The notes under the pieces were generated by a model. It had not been told where the DNA came from. It ran no database searches and saw only the letters and a program-made list of their open reading frames with translations. Below, in pieces: positions 60,101 to 64,000 of a DNA stretch of 64,000 nt. Source of the DNA: Macropodus opercularis (taxonomy: Eukaryota > Chordata > Actinopteri > Anabantiformes > Osphronemidae); assembly GCA_030770545.1 (NCBI GenBank), contig CM061109.1, positions 12,570,001-12,634,000 on the forward strand, read 5' to 3'. Each line of letters begins with the position of its first letter. Within the stretch, counting starts at the first letter, position 1. The position numbers and the translations under genes were made by a program.

Positions 60101-63100
60101 GGACCTATTACATGATACGTTTAGTTAGAAAATAAATTAATAAATAATATCAGAATCAGGAGGAAAATTAAATAATATAATATTATGCAGCTAGAGCTGG
60201 TCGCTATTACTTTCATACTTTTACAAAGTAAAAGAAATACTGGAAAACTGATGACTTGGTTATTGTGGACATGAAGACTTATCAGAGTTATCAGAATAGA
60301 ATCTGTAGTATTTAGCAAAAGTAGTCTCAGTTAAAGGACTATACACATGCAGTAAGCACAACTCAAACAGATGTTGAAAACACAAAAGAAAAAAAACAAG
60401 CCTTCGAATTGTAATAAACCGTATTCAACTTTAGTGATACAGCACCTGCTGTCCAACGATGCCCTCATTGCCTCCTTGTCATGCTTTTTGCCTTTACCAC
60501 CAGACTTCCGGAGGCCCCTGTTCGAATTATTAAGTACATTTGTTCAGAGCAGAAATGGTGGGATTTTGAAAAGATTATTGATTAAAGTAGAAACCTACCC
60601 GAAGTCTGGAAATCTTCGTTTTGGTTTTCCTGTCGGCGACGGCTCATTTAATTCCTCTGGAATCAAACAATAATTATTAGTTTCAGTAGTAATGTAAAGG
60701 GTCCTGCTATTGCAGCCACCACTTGGATACCTTTGAGGTCTTTGCCCTTGCCTTTGGACTCTTTCTTCTTGACATTGTGCACAAGTCCTGAGGGGGAGTG
60801 TGGTGAGGACGTGTCTTTGGAGGGAGAAGGACTTCCGGTGCTTTCAGTGCTGTCACCCTGTGATGGTGACAAGGACGGGCTGCTGGAGAGCTCCGTCTTA
60901 CTCCTGGAGAGCTCCGTCTTACTCCTGGATCCATCTCTGACCACACAAGTCGGCAGTGGGAGGGACAGGCTGTCCTGGATGGACCTCCTCCTCCTGGGAG
61001 ATTCCTGCTCCTCCTGCACATCCTCTTCTTCAGCTTCCTGTGGAGACAAAGCAAATTATTTACAATGGCAGTCAAAGCATGTGTGAATAACAAAAAGCTA
61101 TTCACTTAAACAAAGCTCCACTCCTGCGTTCTGATTGGCTATTTCAAGAATAACACATAGACATGACCTCGCTGAAGCTAAATTAGGCTATAAATTTTAC
61201 GCCATGATGCAAGAGCTACACTGTAGCACTTACACAGATGCAATTTATCAAACACATCTCTTTCATTGTTGACAGTTGAAGTTGTTGTAAAGTAAACTAG
61301 ATTTACTGCAGTGTGTTCTTATGCCTTAGCCATGTCTGCCCAGACTTATTCTAATAAGTGTATACATGAATCTAAGTGGATGTTCCTGACATCATTGTGA
61401 AATTAAATTTCCTCAAGATGTGGCATGTCCAAGAATTGTGACTTTGACCACTGACCACTGAATGCCCTCATGGTTTTCCTTTGATATTACGTTCACAAGA
61501 CTAGGAGCCTCCAGCCATGACTGTATTTTAGAAGAGCTGTGGGTTTGTTGAGGAAATTCTGCTGATATTATGTTCATCTACAATGTTAAACCCAAAGTTT
61601 AACATTAAGCGCTACTTGTTTATGGCCGACCTGGGAAGGACTTGAAGCCACGGTGAGGCTCTCCTTCAGTTTGTTCCGTGACGGAGGCTGACGTTTGGCT
61701 TTCTGAGCCAGCAGGCCTTTCGCTCTGTGTGCACTGGTGTCCAAGCGCTCCGTTTCAGGGACTAACTCACTCCAGTCATGCTCTAGAGCAAACAAGAAAA
61801 CCAATAAACCACATACGTCATTAAGACAATGTTACACCATTTTAATTATTTACCATTATTTGCCAGAGGTACTGATGTGTGTGTGTGTTTGTGAATGTTT
61901 TACAGATCACACAATAAAAATATGACCTGTGTACTTCTGTCTTCAGCAGTTGTGTTAACCCTTCGTACCTAGCAGTGAGTCAACAGACTGGTTGTTGGTA
62001 TCTTGGCAGCTTAGCCTCTCCTCTGCAGCAGCGTCCTGACCACGCTGACGCTCCATACCTGAAGCCTCTCTGGACTCTAGGACAGCTACCTGTAGACAAG
62101 CAAACAATAGGGCTCACTGCAGTGTTGGTATTAACGCCACTGTGATGTATAAATACTTTTGTCTGAGTTGGGTTCTCACCCTGTTCTGTAAAGCCTCCAG
62201 CTGTTCCTTGTACCATTTGTCTTTTTCATCAAGATTTTTTTTCAGTTCCTCCTCTTTCTTCACAAAGTCAATTTCTCTGAGGAAAAAAAAAACCAAAGAA
62301 GCGTAAAACATGTTTGTTTTTTATAGAATTATAACAACAACGCTCAATAAAAGTCAGAGTTTAGTCTTATTTGTGCCGGACAAAATTCCAGACCTTCAAC
62401 ACAGTAAACAGAGTATAGAATGTGTGACTGTGTTGGGCTGTCAAAGTAGTTCAAACACTTGAACAAATGTAACAGTTTCTACTTTTGGACAATAAGGTTT
62501 ACACGAACAAACAAAATCTTCAAATAAATATATTTAGATTAAATAGTTTTTCTTCTGTCTTTTGCTTAAAGTCTAAATTTAACATACCGCAACTCTGCCA
62601 GAATAGACCTATTAGCTACAGACTCATTTACTTCTTATCTAGCTCTCTTCAAACTAGCTTTTTATGGCCTGACACCAGTTCATAACAATCGTCTGTAACC
62701 ACAGTAAACCTAGAGAACATTCATTCATTCATTCTATGCTCCTAGTTAAATGCTAAGCAAGTGTTCTTTCAGTTTACTATTTTATATATTCACCCATTTA
62801 CCTAATTATTCATTAACCTATTTTAATACAATCACTAAACACTGACCCCTCCAACAAAGTCTTGCATGACACTAGACAAACTCACTTTTGCTGGTGGTCC
62901 TTGAGCAGTTTCTTGGCCTTGTTGTACTTCTTGTCTAGGGCCTCGTATTGAGCTTGAGTCTCAGCTAATTGTTCATTCACAGTCTTACACAGAGTCTGGG
63001 CTTCTAGCCAGAAACTCTCCACCTTCAGGATTTTTTCGGTGCTATCTGTGATCTTTTGCTCCAGTGCTGATTCCCGTGCTTCAAACAGCGATTTATCCTC

Positions 63101-63913
63101 CTCCAATGTCGTAACCTGTAGAGAAATGGTATAATGGCAACACTGGTTGGTTAAAGTATGAACTGATCTAAGATAGTCTGTGTGCCTTTTAATGAAGAAA
63201 AAACATTCCTCCAAATTTATATAATATACACAAAGTAAATGTATTAAGTTAAAGACAGAAAATCCAAAAATCCAAAAATATACAAAGTCTTCCTAAATGT
63301 TTTTTACACACTGATACCGTATTCAGTTTATACTGTGTGACTGGCAGACACACGCACACATACACACACAAAGTTGATTTCCATCATACCTTTTGTTTTA
63401 GTTGGTTTATTTCAGCTATGGCAATGTTGTGTTTAAGTTGTAGCTATGGAACAGAAAGAAAAACACATTTGCTTATTTTATGTTATTGAGTTGTTGGTTG
63501 TCCCAACTAATCATATTGCTAACAGATGATATAGATGGTACCTCTTTGAACTTCAAGGCCATCTGAGAGTTGTCCATGTTGATTGGCATGAACAAGGACT
63601 CTGAATCCGGCAGCTCAAACACCTCTACATTCCTCCCTGGAGAGAAATTGGAGCCCAGAATATTCTCATCTGCTCCTTCCTCCTCCTCCTCCTCCTCCTC
63701 ATAGTGCTCCTCCTAAAACATGATATCACACATGGCATTACATGCTGTGAACACTACAACACCCTAGATTGCCCAGGAACAAGTTCAGCATTCGTCAGCA
63801 ACACTCCCAGTGGCACATTTCAACACAGGAAGGAAAATATTTAATCAGTACATTATACCGCAAACATCACTTGTCTCTCTGACAGAAGATTCTGCAATTT
63901 GGCTACAGGTTGT
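57164..63913 (-). CDS. ppp1r9al: neurabin-1-like (ppp1r9a-like), C-terminal part, runs off right edge
   Basis: Neurabins are actin-binding, PP1-targeting scaffolds of synapses and cell junctions. Thirteen exons on the minus strand: 63913-63859, 63712-63542, 63443-63390, 63115-62886, 62276-62180, 62089-61969, 61782-61631, 61037-60731, 60656-60599, 60517-60446, 60046-59839, 57802-57614, 57322-57164; phases agree, about 623 residues to the stop. Order: acidic stretch with eight Glu and VEVFELPDSESLF, coiled coil with EAQTLCKTVNEQLAETQAQ and KKYNKAKKLLKDHQQ, then ELVPETERLDTSA, a Ser-rich linker, PTCMPFSWFGD, and a SAM domain (about 57614-57802 and 57322: VSEWTNQQVCHWLMGMN, DGQQLLSLDSDKLK, then ALGVSSQSDRSTIKKK), then a basic coil KAQEKMEKQREKREKE. 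The SAM domain separates it from spinophilin (PPP1R9B), which lacks one. The N-terminal actin-binding, PP1-binding (RVxF) and PDZ parts lie beyond the window. The first exon listed (63913-63859) is the least certain. Confidence 0.88.
57803..59838 (-). other. ppp1r9al: neurabin-like intron before the SAM exon
   Basis: A 2.0 kb intron. Flanking exons are in compatible phase (0), so no exon is required inside. The frame 58383-58688 plus has no recognised homology. An optional exon cannot be excluded. Confidence 0.65.
60880..60921 (-). repeat. ppp1r9al: 21-bp tandem duplication in neurabin-like coding exon
   Basis: Two adjacent 21-bp units (60880-60900 and 60901-60921) differ at one base and encode SRSKTEL twice in the Ser-rich linker. 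The reading frame is kept. High identity suggests a recent event. Confidence 0.9.
63677..63708 (-). repeat. ppp1r9al: (GAG)n coding triplet repeat, poly-Glu in neurabin-like
   Basis: CTC-CTC units on the plus strand encode a run of eight Glu before GADENILGSN. Mammalian neurabins also have an acidic stretch here, so the charge, not the exact length, is probably what is kept. Confidence 0.85.
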
Positions 63914-64000
63914 CTGCAACAAGAACAACATTGGTGGAAAACAAGACAATGAACACATTTGCAAACATATACATATCCTTTTGCATAAGCAAAGAGCCAG

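Noticed and set aside
1..64000. Search for tRNA, rRNA, CRISPR arrays, phage or plasmid genes
   Set aside because: None seen. Regular repeats are simple microsatellites, and gene structure is that of vertebrate nuclear DNA.

Overview
The window is vertebrate nuclear DNA, almost certainly from a ray-finned (teleost) fish. Reasons: coding sequence is split into short exons with GT-AG introns of roughly 70-400 bp; the gene order is that of the vertebrate HAT1-(METAP1D)-DLX1-DLX2-ITGA6-PDK1 block; the protein sequences look fish-like; and simple repeats (TG, AAT, TTA) are frequent. There is no sign of bacterial, phage, plasmid or CRISPR content.

Layout, left to right. 1-1931: last intron, last coding exon and 3'UTR of hat1 (+). 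1932-21700: about 20 kb of intergenic DNA in front of dlx1a. It should hold metap1d by vertebrate synteny, but I find only one decayed metap1d exon (about 11924-12060), plus several AT-rich, homeodomain-motif-rich stretches that look like conserved regulatory elements. 21985-23359: dlx1a (+), three exons. 23360-29156: dlx1a/dlx2a intergenic region, with two candidate enhancers (I12b/I12a type) that share a core motif. 29157-30460: dlx2a (-), three exons, convergent with dlx1a. 30461-37177: 6.7 kb with no gene seen. 37178-47121: itga6a (+), 24 common exons and two alternative last exons (A and B cytoplasmic tails). 48281-50070: nup62-like (-). 51222-54630: pdk1 (+), eleven exons, head to head with nup62. 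57164-63913: the 3' thirteen exons of a neurabin-1-like gene (ppp1r9a-like, -), running off the right edge.

How the parts relate. dlx1a and dlx2a are a convergent bigene pair of homeodomain factors that share regulatory DNA; most of the non-coding interest lies there. The other genes (histone acetyltransferase, laminin-receptor integrin, nucleoporin, pyruvate dehydrogenase kinase, synaptic/actin scaffold) are functionally unrelated neighbours. Some may be held in place as bystanders of Dlx regulatory DNA. A pdk gene, a neurabin gene and a Dlx pair lying together mirrors the mammalian PPP1R9A-PDK4-DLX6/DLX5 region and points to an ancient duplicated block.

I did not find a wholly new gene system. 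The most useful leads are the metap1d relic, a shared motif in the two Dlx intergenic elements, a GC-AG intron inside the dlx1a homeobox, an upstream reading frame that overlaps the dlx1a start codon, and the retained neurabin ohnolog. All exon borders were read by eye from splice consensus and protein homology recalled from memory; no alignment was run.
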